From Henriciella sp. (lineage in GTDB: Bacteria > Pseudomonadota > Alphaproteobacteria > Caulobacterales > Hyphomonadaceae), in contig JABSPZ010000017.1 of the NCBI GenBank assembly GCA_013213785.1, positions 1 through 64,000 on the forward strand: a DNA stretch of 64,000 nt, written 5' to 3'. Position numbers and translations under genes: made by a program. This document shows, piece by piece, positions 16,700-24,493 of the stretch. Numbering within the stretch: the stretch's first letter is position 1; each line of letters opens with the position of its first letter. The notes beneath the pieces were generated by a model that did no database searches, was not told where the DNA came from, and saw only the letters and a list, made by a program, of their open reading frames with translations.

Positions 16700-18028
16700 A
16701 TGGCAGCGATCGGTCGTAAGACAGATACGTGGGGCTCGCGCTTTGGATTCATTATGGCCGCGGTTGGATCATCCGTCGGCCTAGGGAACTTTTGGCGCTT
16801 TCCATTTACAGCAGGTGAGAATGGCGGCGGTGCGTTCATCGTGATCTATCTCGCATGCGTTGTACTCTTTGGACTGCCCGTTTTGATGGCCGAATACGGC
16901 ATGGGTCGGAAATCCGGCATGTCCGCTGTGGAGGGTATTCACTCCTTGGCGCGCGCCGAAAGTAAGAGCGCGAATTGGGGCTTTGTGGCTTGGGTCGGAT
17001 CCCTCGCGGCGTTCTTCATTTTGACCTTCTATATGGTGATCTCGGCTTGGGTGATTGCCTTTATCCCGCAGGCATTTTCTGGTGGATTTGAAGGCTTTAC
17101 GGCGGAATCATCAGGCGCCAATTTTGGTGAAACGATCAGCAATCGCGGCATGATCCTTTGGTGTCTCGGTGGCTTTATAGCGGTGAACACATTCATCGTG
17201 GCGCGCGGCGTTAAAGGTGGGATCGAGCGGGCAGCTACGATACTGATGCCGCTCTTCTTCATCCTATTATTGGGCATTGTTGCGTTTGCATTGATCAATG
17301 GTGACGCTGCAAAAGCAGCGGCATTCTTGCTACAACCTGACTTCAGCAAAGTAACCTTCAGCACGTTCTTGGCTGCGGTCGGACAAGCCTTTTTCTCAAT
17401 CGGCGTCGGATCTTGTTTGATGATCACTTACGGGGCGTATCTCTCGCGGGAAACCAATATTCCAAAGTCTTCCGCCATCGTTGCAGGCGCCGATACGATG
17501 GTGGCCTTGATCGCAGGGTTTGCCATATTCCCAATCGTGTTTGCGTTCGGTGCAGACCCGGCAGGTGGTCCAAGCCTGTTCTTCGTTTCACTGCCGATTG
17601 CATTTGGTTCCGAGGCCATGCCGATGGGAACTCTCATTGGCGGCGCCTTCTTTACGCTGGCGCTGTTCGCAGCTCTGACATCGTCCATCTCTTTGATGGA
17701 AGTCGGTGTTTCTTGGTTGGAAGAGCGCCAAGGCGTGAACCGCTGGGGCGCAGCGCTCGGCGTTGGCTTTGTACTGTTTATGATCGGAGCAGGTTACGTC
17801 TATTCCGCAGACTATATCGACTTTGCTGACATGATCACCGGTACCGTAATGTTGCCGCTGTGTGGTCTGCTCGTTGCGGTCTTCTCAGGCTGGGTCCTAA
17901 GCCGTGATATGCTGACATCAGAGTTTGGCGAAGGAACGGTCATGAACCTATGGCGATTCGCGGTCCGCTGGATCGTGCCACCAGCCATCGGCGTGATCCT
18001 CGTGTTCGGGATCATCGATAAATTCTAG
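16700..18028 (+). CDS. Sodium-dependent neurotransmitter/amino-acid symporter (NSS family)
   Basis: Inner-membrane Na+-coupled transporter of the SNF/NSS family (LeuT fold), 442 residues with about 11-12 helices. The family signature is the unwound helix 1, GSSVGLGNFWRFPF (about 23-36), followed by ENGGGAFIVIYLACVVLFG and the conserved AEYGMGRKSG loop. Bacterial members usually carry amino acids; substrate is not predictable. GGGAGGAG lies before the ATG. A strong terminator follows, and it has its own 111-bp upstream gap, so it is probably monocistronic. Confidence 0.93.
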   Translation: MAAIGRKTDTWGSRFGFIMAAVGSSVGLGNFWRFPFTAGENGGGAFIVIYLACVVLFGLPVLMAEYGMGRKSGMSAVEGIHSLARAESKSANWGFVAWVGSLAAFFILTFYMVISAWVIAFIPQAFSGGFEGFTAESSGANFGETISNRGMILWCLGGFIAVNTFIVARGVKGGIERAATILMPLFFILLLGIVAFALINGDAAKAAAFLLQPDFSKVTFSTFLAAVGQAFFSIGVGSCLMITYGAYLSRETNIPKSSAIVAGADTMVALIAGFAIFPIVFAFGADPAGGPSLFFVSLPIAFGSEAMPMGTLIGGAFFTLALFAALTSSISLMEVGVSWLEERQGVNRWGAALGVGFVLFMIGAGYVYSADYIDFADMITGTVMLPLCGLLVAVFSGWVLSRDMLTSEFGEGTVMNLWRFAVRWIVPPAIGVILVFGIIDKF

Positions 18029-18050
18029 AGGCCGAAAAAGCCTAAAAGGA

Positions 18051-18085
18051 AAACCCCGCCTCATCACTGAGGCGGGGTTTTTGTT
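18051..18085 (+). terminator. Rho-independent terminator
   Basis: AAACCCCGCCTCA, a TCAC loop and TGAGGCGGGGTTT form a 13-bp stem followed by TTTGTTT. It terminates the NSS transporter and, being A-rich on the other side, probably also the minus-strand carbonic anhydrase gene coming the other way. Confidence 0.92.
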
Positions 18086-18127
18086 TAGGATAGGTTTTTC
18101 ATTGCGCCAGATATGGCCACGGAATGA

Positions 18128-18999
18128 CTATTGAATTGGCGACAGCAATTCTGGAGCTGTGACCAGTTGGCGGACGCCGTGGGACTTTGTCTCGTTGAAG
18201 ACGTTTCCTTCAGCAGCCCATTTGTGCAGCGAGTTGATATCCAGTTGTGCGCACATTGGACGAACGTTCCACGTCACTTGAGCTGGTAAGCACACAGCCT
18301 GCCTATAGCTTGGACCGGTGGTGGAGCCCGGGAAGGTGACAGGTGTGCCTGTATCTGACGGGATCATACCTGCCTGGTAAAAGCCGCCTTTCTCTTCCAC
18401 GACAGCGGCCATTTCTGTGAAATCCAGCGCATTTGCGTCGTTCACGACCAGGAAGGTTTGCGCTTCAACACGTAGAAGCGGATCCGTGCAGCCCTCTGGA
18501 ACGCATGCGCCAAGGCCCTCGCCTGGGGTGGCGTCACAAGTTGTGTGCACCCAGTGCACTTCGATGGTTTGACCTGGAACAACGCCCTTATAAGCGCCCT
18601 CAGATGGTGCCAGCTCCGCTGCGGAAAGATCGGTTGTTTCGTTACAGGCGTACCCACCGTTGTCCGACGCGTCGACGAAGACACTAAAGCCTGGGCCCTT
18701 ATGCTCGGCATTGGTGTGAGTGTGGATATTGCAGAGGTTCATGGCGCTCGAAGTCGGTGCTTTCGGGAACGTCACCGTGTTCAATCCCATAACATTTGAA
18801 ATATCGCGCGGCGTTTGCGGGCCTGCATCGAGGCAGAGCTCAGGTGCGGCTGCTTCGACGATTTCTGCTACGTCCTCGACGGCTTCTTCGGTTTCAGTCA
18901 CGGCCGTTTCAACAGCCTCTTCTGGCGCGTCTGTTGTTTCAACGTTCGCACAGGCGACAAGGGCGGCCTAGCTGAGGCCACCAGCAAAAGATGTTTCAT
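18128..18999 (-). pseudogene. Delta-class carbonic anhydrase lipoprotein, frameshifted in the signal peptide
   Basis: The body of the gene encodes a delta-class-type carbonic anhydrase (CO2 hydration, zinc enzyme): NVMGLNTVTFPKAPTSSAMN, then the histidine cluster NIHTHTNAEHK, and several paired cysteines (LCLDAG, YACNE, CDATPGEGLGACVPEGC). In the main frame no ATG is found, only GTG at 18901, and a TAG sits at 18968-18970. An ATG at 18999 with GGGAG upstream opens another frame reading a signal-peptide start (MKHLLLVASA), and a single missing base near 18966-18971 would join it to AALVACANVE, a perfect lipobox. So the intact form is a periplasmic lipoprotein of about 290 residues. Mutation or sequencing error cannot be separated here. 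Confidence 0.8.
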
Positions 19000-19124
19000 T
19001 GAATGTCACTCCCAAGTTTGACACTCTTGGAAATGGTTCGGCACACCAATAAGGCGAATACAAAATCCGGATTATTTTGATAGTTTCAAACAATCAAGCG
19101 TGATGTGCTGAGTAGGTGTTCCCG

Positions 19125-20087
19125 TTAGGTAGACCGAAAGCGTCGACCAAAATCACGGGTGCTGCGGATCAGTTTGTCTACGATACCAGGCTCTAGGCTC
19201 GAGTGTCCCGCATTCGGGACAATGTCCAACTCTGCGTTTGGCCAGGCCTTTTTCAGACCCCAAGCCGTGGAGAGCGGCGTGACGACATCATAGCGGCCAT
19301 GCACGATTTTGCCTGGTATGTCCGCGAGCTTTTCAGCGGCTTGCTCCAGCAGCCAACCATCTTTTTCGAAGAAGCCTTTGTTCACGAAATAGTGGCACTC
19401 AATGCGCGCGAACGCGTCGGCGAAATCGTCTTCTTCAAATCGTTTCGGCCGGCTGGTGGGACCTTGGATGGTGATCGTTTCCCCTTCCCAGCAGGCCCAC
19501 GCCTTCGCCGCCTTTTGCCGTTCCGCTTTATCATCGCCGGTCAGGCGTCGATGGAAGGCATGCAAAAGATCGTCGCGCTCGGCTTCTGGGATTGGCGCGA
19601 CATAGCGATCGTATGAATCTGGGAACAGTCGGCTTGCACCTTCTTGATAGAACCAGCGGACTTCCGACTGAGTGAGCAGGAAGATGCCGCGTAGGATCAG
19701 CCCGAAGACGCGGTTTGTGTGGGTCACGGCATATGAAAGTGCAAGGGTGGAGCCCCACGATCCACCAAACAGAACCCATTTTTCGATCCCGAGATGCTCA
19801 CGCACCGCTTCCATATCGCTGACCAGATTCCAGGTATCGTTTTCGCGTAGCTCGGAATGCGGCGTAGATTTCCCGCAGCCGCGTTGATCAATCAAAATGA
19901 TGCGATAGACGGTCGGATCGAAGAATCGGCGCATTTCGGGGCTAGAGCCGCCCCCTGGGCCGCCATGAATTCCAATCACGGGCAGGCCTTCAGGATTGCC
20001 TGATTCTTCCCAATGGATCTCGTGTAGGTCGCTGACGCGCAAGAAACCTGTACGGCGCGCTTCTATCGGTGGATAAAGTTTAAGCAT
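19125..20087 (-). CDS. pip: Proline iminopeptidase
   Basis: Cytosolic alpha/beta-hydrolase (peptidase S33) that releases N-terminal proline from peptides. In 320 residues it shows the oxyanion region HGGPGGG, the DQRGCGKSTPH segment, nucleophile elbow GGSWGS, acid HGRYDVVTP and catalytic His in NAGHS. These match the Xanthomonas-type proline iminopeptidase, whose usual length is about 315. It is transcribed alone, 126 bp upstream of the carbonic anhydrase gene on the same strand. Confidence 0.93.
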   Translation of the reverse strand: MLKLYPPIEARRTGFLRVSDLHEIHWEESGNPEGLPVIGIHGGPGGGSSPEMRRFFDPTVYRIILIDQRGCGKSTPHSELRENDTWNLVSDMEAVREHLGIEKWVLFGGSWGSTLALSYAVTHTNRVFGLILRGIFLLTQSEVRWFYQEGASRLFPDSYDRYVAPIPEAERDDLLHAFHRRLTGDDKAERQKAAKAWACWEGETITIQGPTSRPKRFEEDDFADAFARIECHYFVNKGFFEKDGWLLEQAAEKLADIPGKIVHGRYDVVTPLSTAWGLKKAWPNAELDIVPNAGHSSLEPGIVDKLIRSTRDFGRRFRST

Positions 20088-20217
20088 TTTTTGCCTTTGT
20101 TCACGACCTCTTCACCTATCGGCAGTTAGCTTATGAATAAAGGGTATGGACGGCGTTTTTCTCATCTGTATGTGTTATTGCAGGTGAGGGATGAATTTAG
20201 GCAGGTGAGAAGCCGGA

Positions 20218-20835
20218 ATGCGTAGTGTACTTGTTTCTATCCTTCTAGCGGCGAGCCTTACCGGCTGCGCAACTGTTTCAATGGTGGCCTCAGAAGCGAC
20301 TGTAGAAACCGAACTTACTGCCGCTGAAAGCAGTCTGCGAAAAGTCTCAGACGCTTATACCGACCTCGCAGAGCGTAAGCTTTGGATTGAGAAAAGCACC
20401 GGTCTGCTCGGTTTCGCGCGCGTTTTAATGGACGGCGCGAGCGATGCAGACGCGTCATCTGAGGGAACTTACCTCAAGCTCGTCACGACTGAAGCGCCCG
20501 TCGGTACGGATCAAATCACGTTCGTTAAGTCCGATATTGAGAGCGCCGCACATGGTCTCGATGTCGCAACAATGGAAGTTCAAAAGCTGTTCGGCGCTGG
20601 GCTTACAGCTAAGGCTCTTCGGGCGGATTTGCTGAGCTATGAAAGCGCGCTTGTTACGGCGAAAAAAGCGCGCCGAACGTTCGTCACGACGCTCTCTGAT
20701 CTGGACGTTGAAGAGGTAAATTCGGCCTCTTATGCACTTACCGAATTAGACGTCAGCATCGACAAAGCTCGTGATGCAGCCGACAAATTGGCAGATTACG
20801 CTGCTGACCGAAAACTCGAAGAGTCACTCTCCTAG
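20218..20835 (+). CDS. Uncharacterised helical lipoprotein
   Basis: A 205-residue lipoprotein with signal peptide ending LTGC (Cys17). The mature part is nearly all helical, with coiled-coil-like stretches (about 30-60 and 150-200) rich in Ala, Asp, Glu and Lys, and no enzyme motif. I do not recognise the family. The 5' region carries a direct repeat GCAGGTGAG at 20180 and 20201, 21 bp (two helical turns) apart, which may be a regulator site. A 7-bp inverted repeat (CTAGCGC/GCGCTAG, 20832-20862) lies between this gene and the converging DUF262 gene. Confidence 0.7.
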   Translation: MRSVLVSILLAASLTGCATVSMVASEATVETELTAAESSLRKVSDAYTDLAERKLWIEKSTGLLGFARVLMDGASDADASSEGTYLKLVTTEAPVGTDQITFVKSDIESAAHGLDVATMEVQKLFGAGLTAKALRADLLSYESALVTAKKARRTFVTTLSDLDVEEVNSASYALTELDVSIDKARDAADKLADYAADRKLEESLS

Positions 20836-20858
20836 CGCCGCCAAACTGCTCGCAAGCG

Positions 20859-22520
20859 CTAGATAACCGGCATCGCTCTATCAAGTTGCCAAGCGTTTTC
20901 CATAATCGTTGAAAGATGTTCGGTGCGCTTCCGGGTCACTTCTGGTGTCCAGGCGACCTTATCTTTGATGTCCCGCGTGAGCGCGAATTCCGGATCACCT
21001 TGAGCGAAATAGAGATCTCTCTTTTCATTAAAGGAGAGGTTGTCAGCTTTTTGATTGATTGCCGAAGAAAGCAGCGCGAAGTTTCCGATCGTGTCGACCA
21101 AGTCGCGGTGGACGGCAGAATTCGGCCAAGCATTCTTCCAGGGAGACTCCTCAGGGAGGTTTTTCGGCAGCACGTGTTCGACGGTTGCACCATCACCCGG
21201 TCCGAGCGCTTGCCCGCTTTCAATCTCGGCATTCATTCGAAGCGCGATCGCGCGCCGCTGTGAAAAGGCACCAAAGCGACTTCGCAATCGGTTGGAGATC
21301 TCTCGGCGTTCTTCTCTCGACAGAGATAGAGGTCCGTTTTCCGCGAACAGTGCGCGCACATTGTCCGCATTGTCCGCGATTTTTTGGTACCGGCGCTGCC
21401 GGCTGCGTTGATCGGTAATGGCCATCATCGCGCCGAAGGCAAAACGCTCCAGGCTTTTGAAGAAGACGTATGCGTTCTCTGGGCTGCCATTGTGGTTCAC
21501 AAGGAATTTCAGAGCCGGTGCCCGCCACAATTGGTGATCGATCAGGCGCAAATGGTTCAAGCATTCATTCACTTGATCGGTCATATTCCCGAACGTGCCT
21601 TTTCCGGTCGAAATCGTCACATAAGCATCGACATAGGCGGGCAGCTCTTTGCTCAGGAATTGCCGCGCACCGCCAGAGGTCTTGTTGATCACGGCTTTGC
21701 GAAACTCGCTCGCGCCTTTTCTCGCCTTGCGCGCATAGAGTGTTGAGATCTGATTGAGCAGGTCATCAAAGCCAGAGCCGCCAAGGCGCGATTCGTGTTC
21801 AGACCACTCGCGGGAGAACTTATCTGCCTCTTCCGGGGTCAGGTTCGCGTTCTCAAGAAGGTCGGTTTTGATAATATCGTGCGTGTTGGGGGATTTTCCG
21901 CGCGTGTTGAGAACCCGGAACACGTTGTAACCACCGTCCCAGTCTTCCACGACCACTTTCACGAGCAAAATGCGATTTCTGATCGTCTCAGCCAGCGCGC
22001 GTTGCGCTTCAGGAGACATATCGCGCACTGTGTTGATGAAATTCTGAAGGTTGCGCTTCATCCGCCGCTGGCTCTCGCTATCGTTCGGCTCAACATCAGA
22101 CCGAAGGGAGGCACCAGGTGTTTGGATCGCCTCGCGCAGATAGGGACCATCAATATGATTGAGTGAGATGCGCCACAAAGGGGCGGCTGAGCCGTCCACG
22201 TCTGCGATCAGAGCGTGGATTTCTTCTCTCCGAGCCTCATCGGGCTCCATGTCCCGGAGGACGCTGAGCAGAATTGTAAGCGTGGTCAGGCGCTGCTGAC
22301 CGTCTACGATCAGATACCTGTCGGCTTCTTTCACCAATACGATCGCACCGATAAAGTGTTTCTCGTCGCCTTCGCTGACATCCTGGAGATCGGATAGCAG
22401 CGCTTGAGCTTCATTTGACTCCCAGGAATAGCTGCGCTGGTAAGGCGGCATCGCCATTTCCATACCGCTGCACAATAGATCCGCGAGTGTGCTTTCTTGG
22501 GCGCGAAGGCCTTGTGTCAT
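20859..22520 (-). CDS. DUF262/DUF1524 protein (GmrSD-like)
   Basis: A 553-residue protein with the two-domain plan of GmrS/GmrD-type nucleases. The N-terminal DUF262 (ParB/Srx-like) domain has PPYQRSYSWE (25-34) and IVDGQQRLTTLTILL (about 72-86); the C-terminal DUF1524 His-Me finger region has VEHVLPKN and IGNFALLSSAINQKADN. GmrSD cleaves DNA with glucosylated hydroxymethylcytosine in an NTP-dependent way, and many relatives are antiphage. Here it stands alone, with no methylase, and is flanked by a lipoprotein and an FAH-family gene, so a defence role is inferred from domains only. Confidence 0.82.
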   Translation of the reverse strand: MTQGLRAQESTLADLLCSGMEMAMPPYQRSYSWESNEAQALLSDLQDVSEGDEKHFIGAIVLVKEADRYLIVDGQQRLTTLTILLSVLRDMEPDEARREEIHALIADVDGSAAPLWRISLNHIDGPYLREAIQTPGASLRSDVEPNDSESQRRMKRNLQNFINTVRDMSPEAQRALAETIRNRILLVKVVVEDWDGGYNVFRVLNTRGKSPNTHDIIKTDLLENANLTPEEADKFSREWSEHESRLGGSGFDDLLNQISTLYARKARKGASEFRKAVINKTSGGARQFLSKELPAYVDAYVTISTGKGTFGNMTDQVNECLNHLRLIDHQLWRAPALKFLVNHNGSPENAYVFFKSLERFAFGAMMAITDQRSRQRRYQKIADNADNVRALFAENGPLSLSREERREISNRLRSRFGAFSQRRAIALRMNAEIESGQALGPGDGATVEHVLPKNLPEESPWKNAWPNSAVHRDLVDTIGNFALLSSAINQKADNLSFNEKRDLYFAQGDPEFALTRDIKDKVAWTPEVTRKRTEHLSTIMENAWQLDRAMPVI

Positions 22521-22649
22521 CTGAACTCTACTTTCTATTATCCCGCCAGCGAGAGCGACAGGGTTAGACTTCTATAGGTCATGCTTCAATTGAAACTCTC
22601 ACAGAAATCATCCGGTTTCGTGCAATCGTAGCGAAGAGGTCACACGCCA

Positions 22650-23504
22650 ATGAAATGGGTCAATGTTAAGTGGAAAGAGGGGACCCGCGCAGGGCTGATA
22701 CAGGGCGAAAACGTTCATCTGACGAGCGCTACGGATGTCGCGGATCTGCTTGCTGATTTGAAGGCTGCTGCCCAGTCTGCGGCGAACGGCGAGCAAGTTC
22801 CATTGAAAGATGTGCAAATCGTCCAGCCCGTTTTGAAGCCGAGAAAAATCCTCGGAATTGGATTGAACTACGCCGAACACGCCAAGGAATCTGTGTCCTT
22901 CATCACGAACGCTGCTCCGAGCGTACAAAAATGGTTTAACAAACAAGCGACGGCGGCGAACGGCCCATATGCAAAAGTAGATTTGCCGAGCGTCTCTGAG
23001 CAGCTCGATTACGAAGCCGAGATTGTCGCCATTATCGGTAAAACAGGTCGGCATGTGCCCGCAGATAGGGCGTGGGAGCTGATAGCAGGCCTATGCTGCG
23101 GCTGTGATTTTTCCGTGCGAGATTGGCAACGCGCGAGCCAGACTATGATCATGGGAAAGGGGTTCGACACGCACGCACCCTTCGGGCCGTTCTTGGTGAC
23201 GCCCGATGAGATCGACGATTTTGGCGCGGTTGAAGTGCGGGGCTATGTCAACGGAGAACTCCGCCAAAGCGGGCATGCCCGCGACATGACGTTCTCTATT
23301 TCTGAACAAATTGCGCACCTCACTGCGGCGTTCACGCTGGAGCCGGGAGACGTTATTTTTACCGGTACACCGGCCGGTGTAGGGGCTGGATTTGACCCTC
23401 CAAAATGGCTCAAAGCAGGCGATCGGGTGCGTGTAGAGGTCTCCGGGTTAGGACATATGGAAAATGAAATTGTGGCTGAGAAAAAGGTAACGGTTTTGAA
23501 TTAG
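22650..23504 (+). CDS. Fumarylacetoacetate hydrolase family protein
   Basis: A 284-residue enzyme of the FAH superfamily, which hydrolyses or decarboxylates dicarbonyl acids with Mg2+. Visible marks are GLNYAEHAKE (72-81), the metal-binding DYEAEIVAIIG region, CDFSVRDWQ, KGFDTHAPFGP and the terminal IFTGTPAGVGAGFDPPKWL. The N-terminal YISK-like cap suggests a 2-hydroxyhepta-dienedioate isomerase or acylpyruvase type of reaction. It is divergent from the DUF262 gene and 24 bp upstream of the MBL-like lipoprotein gene, with which it may be co-transcribed. Confidence 0.88.
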   Translation: MKWVNVKWKEGTRAGLIQGENVHLTSATDVADLLADLKAAAQSAANGEQVPLKDVQIVQPVLKPRKILGIGLNYAEHAKESVSFITNAAPSVQKWFNKQATAANGPYAKVDLPSVSEQLDYEAEIVAIIGKTGRHVPADRAWELIAGLCCGCDFSVRDWQRASQTMIMGKGFDTHAPFGPFLVTPDEIDDFGAVEVRGYVNGELRQSGHARDMTFSISEQIAHLTAAFTLEPGDVIFTGTPAGVGAGFDPPKWLKAGDRVRVEVSGLGHMENEIVAEKKVTVLN

Positions 23505-23528
23505 TCCGTTTCGGCAGGAGACTGATTT

Positions 23529-24218
23529 ATGCGTTTGCCGTTTCGCTCATTCTTGCTTGCGTCTGCTTTTCTGATTTCTGCGTGTAGCGGGCATCAAAGC
23601 ACGGAAGACGCAGAACTCGTTATCGAGCCGCATCAGTTCGTTTTGATCCCGTGCGGACCCGTCACAGGTGATCATCCTTGCGCGCTCGCATCGATCGGCG
23701 GAAAACGAATCTTGTTCGGCGCGCCCGCGGGCGTAACGTCAGCTCTCTCATCGGAAGACCTCAAGCTTTTAGACGCCGTGATGCTGTTTTCGCTGCGCGC
23801 CGGGGATACCAACGGTCTCTCCGAGGTTCGCAACCAATCTTGGGAAGCGGGAAGAGATGCGCCCTTGCTCGTTGTCGGTCCGAGCGGTGTGGATGCTTTC
23901 GTGGCCGGGCTCAATCAAGCCTACGAAATGGCGGATGCTTTGCGCATCGTAGAAGACGGCATTCCGGCTGGGGGCTATGACGCGGCTCTACTCAGAACGA
24001 TTTCAGGAGCGCAGCAGAACACCGTTTTCAATACGGGCGATGTGGTCGTGGTGCATTCAACAGCAGGGTATTCGATAGACTATCTCGAAGCGACGCGTGT
24101 TTGGCTGTCTAGCTGTAAGAGCGAAACCGTGCCGGAGGTGGACTATGCAGTGCTGTGCGACCCGCAAACAGGCGCAGATGTTTGGCCGCTCGAGCGAGCC
24201 GTATTTGTAAAAGAGTAG
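23529..24218 (+). CDS. Lipoprotein with degenerate metallo-beta-lactamase-like sequence
   Basis: A 229-residue lipoprotein (signal ending LISAC, Cys19). The middle resembles the arylsulfatase/RNase Z-like group of metallo-beta-lactamases: LFSLRAGDTNGLSEVRNQSWEAGRD then PLLVVGPSGVDAFVAGLNQAYE, corresponding to the usual text around HxHxDH, the LRxQSW segment and the PVYGPPGVxxVVAGFNxAY segment. All four first-shell residues are changed (Ser88, Arg90, Gly92, Asp93 in place of H, H, D, H). It is therefore probably a non-enzymatic, non-metal member. It follows the FAH-family gene closely. Function unknown. Confidence 0.7.
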   Translation: MRLPFRSFLLASAFLISACSGHQSTEDAELVIEPHQFVLIPCGPVTGDHPCALASIGGKRILFGAPAGVTSALSSEDLKLLDAVMLFSLRAGDTNGLSEVRNQSWEAGRDAPLLVVGPSGVDAFVAGLNQAYEMADALRIVEDGIPAGGYDAALLRTISGAQQNTVFNTGDVVVVHSTAGYSIDYLEATRVWLSSCKSETVPEVDYAVLCDPQTGADVWPLERAVFVKE

Positions 24219-24233
24219 CCTAGAAAAAGCGAC

Positions 24234-24257
24234 GGGGTCCCGCTTGCGCGGAACCCC
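24234..24257 (+). terminator. GC-rich hairpin after the MBL-like lipoprotein gene
   Basis: GGGGT (24234-24238) and CCGC pair with GCGG and ACCCC (24253-24257) across one C-A mismatch, with a TTGC loop, 15 bases after the stop codon. No U-tract follows. A second small inverted repeat (GGTCA, AAAAG, TGACC) lies about 20 bases further on. The remaining sequence to 24440 shows no ORF or recognised element. Confidence 0.4.
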
Positions 24258-24442
24258 TGTCTCCCCCGAGACGCCCCCATCCGGTCAAAAAGTGACCGTG
24301 GACCGTGGGTGTGTCGGGATCAGACCCCATGCGTAGAAATCTCCGTCAACGCTGTCAAACCCAGGACTGCGAGAAGCGAGTAATAAATCCGAATGAACAC
24401 AAGACTGTGGCCCAGAGGTCACGATGAACTTGACCAGAAATT

Positions 24443-24480
24443 GAATTTATATTAGTTAGTAAATTAACTAATATAAATTC
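24443..24480. promoter_or_regulatory. 38-bp perfect inverted repeat, probable MarR operator
   Basis: The arm GAATTTATATTAGTTA (24443-24458) is repeated inverted at 24465-24480 around a 6-bp centre (GTAAAT), with no mismatch. It ends exactly one base before the AAGGA ribosome binding site of the flavoprotein gene whose operon encodes a MarR regulator. The inner TTAGTTAGTAAATTAACTAA is typical of MarR-family operators. In RNA it would fold into a 16-bp hairpin abutting the ribosome binding site, so post-transcriptional effects are also possible. Confidence 0.75.
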
Positions 24481-24493
24481 AAGGATTATGGTT

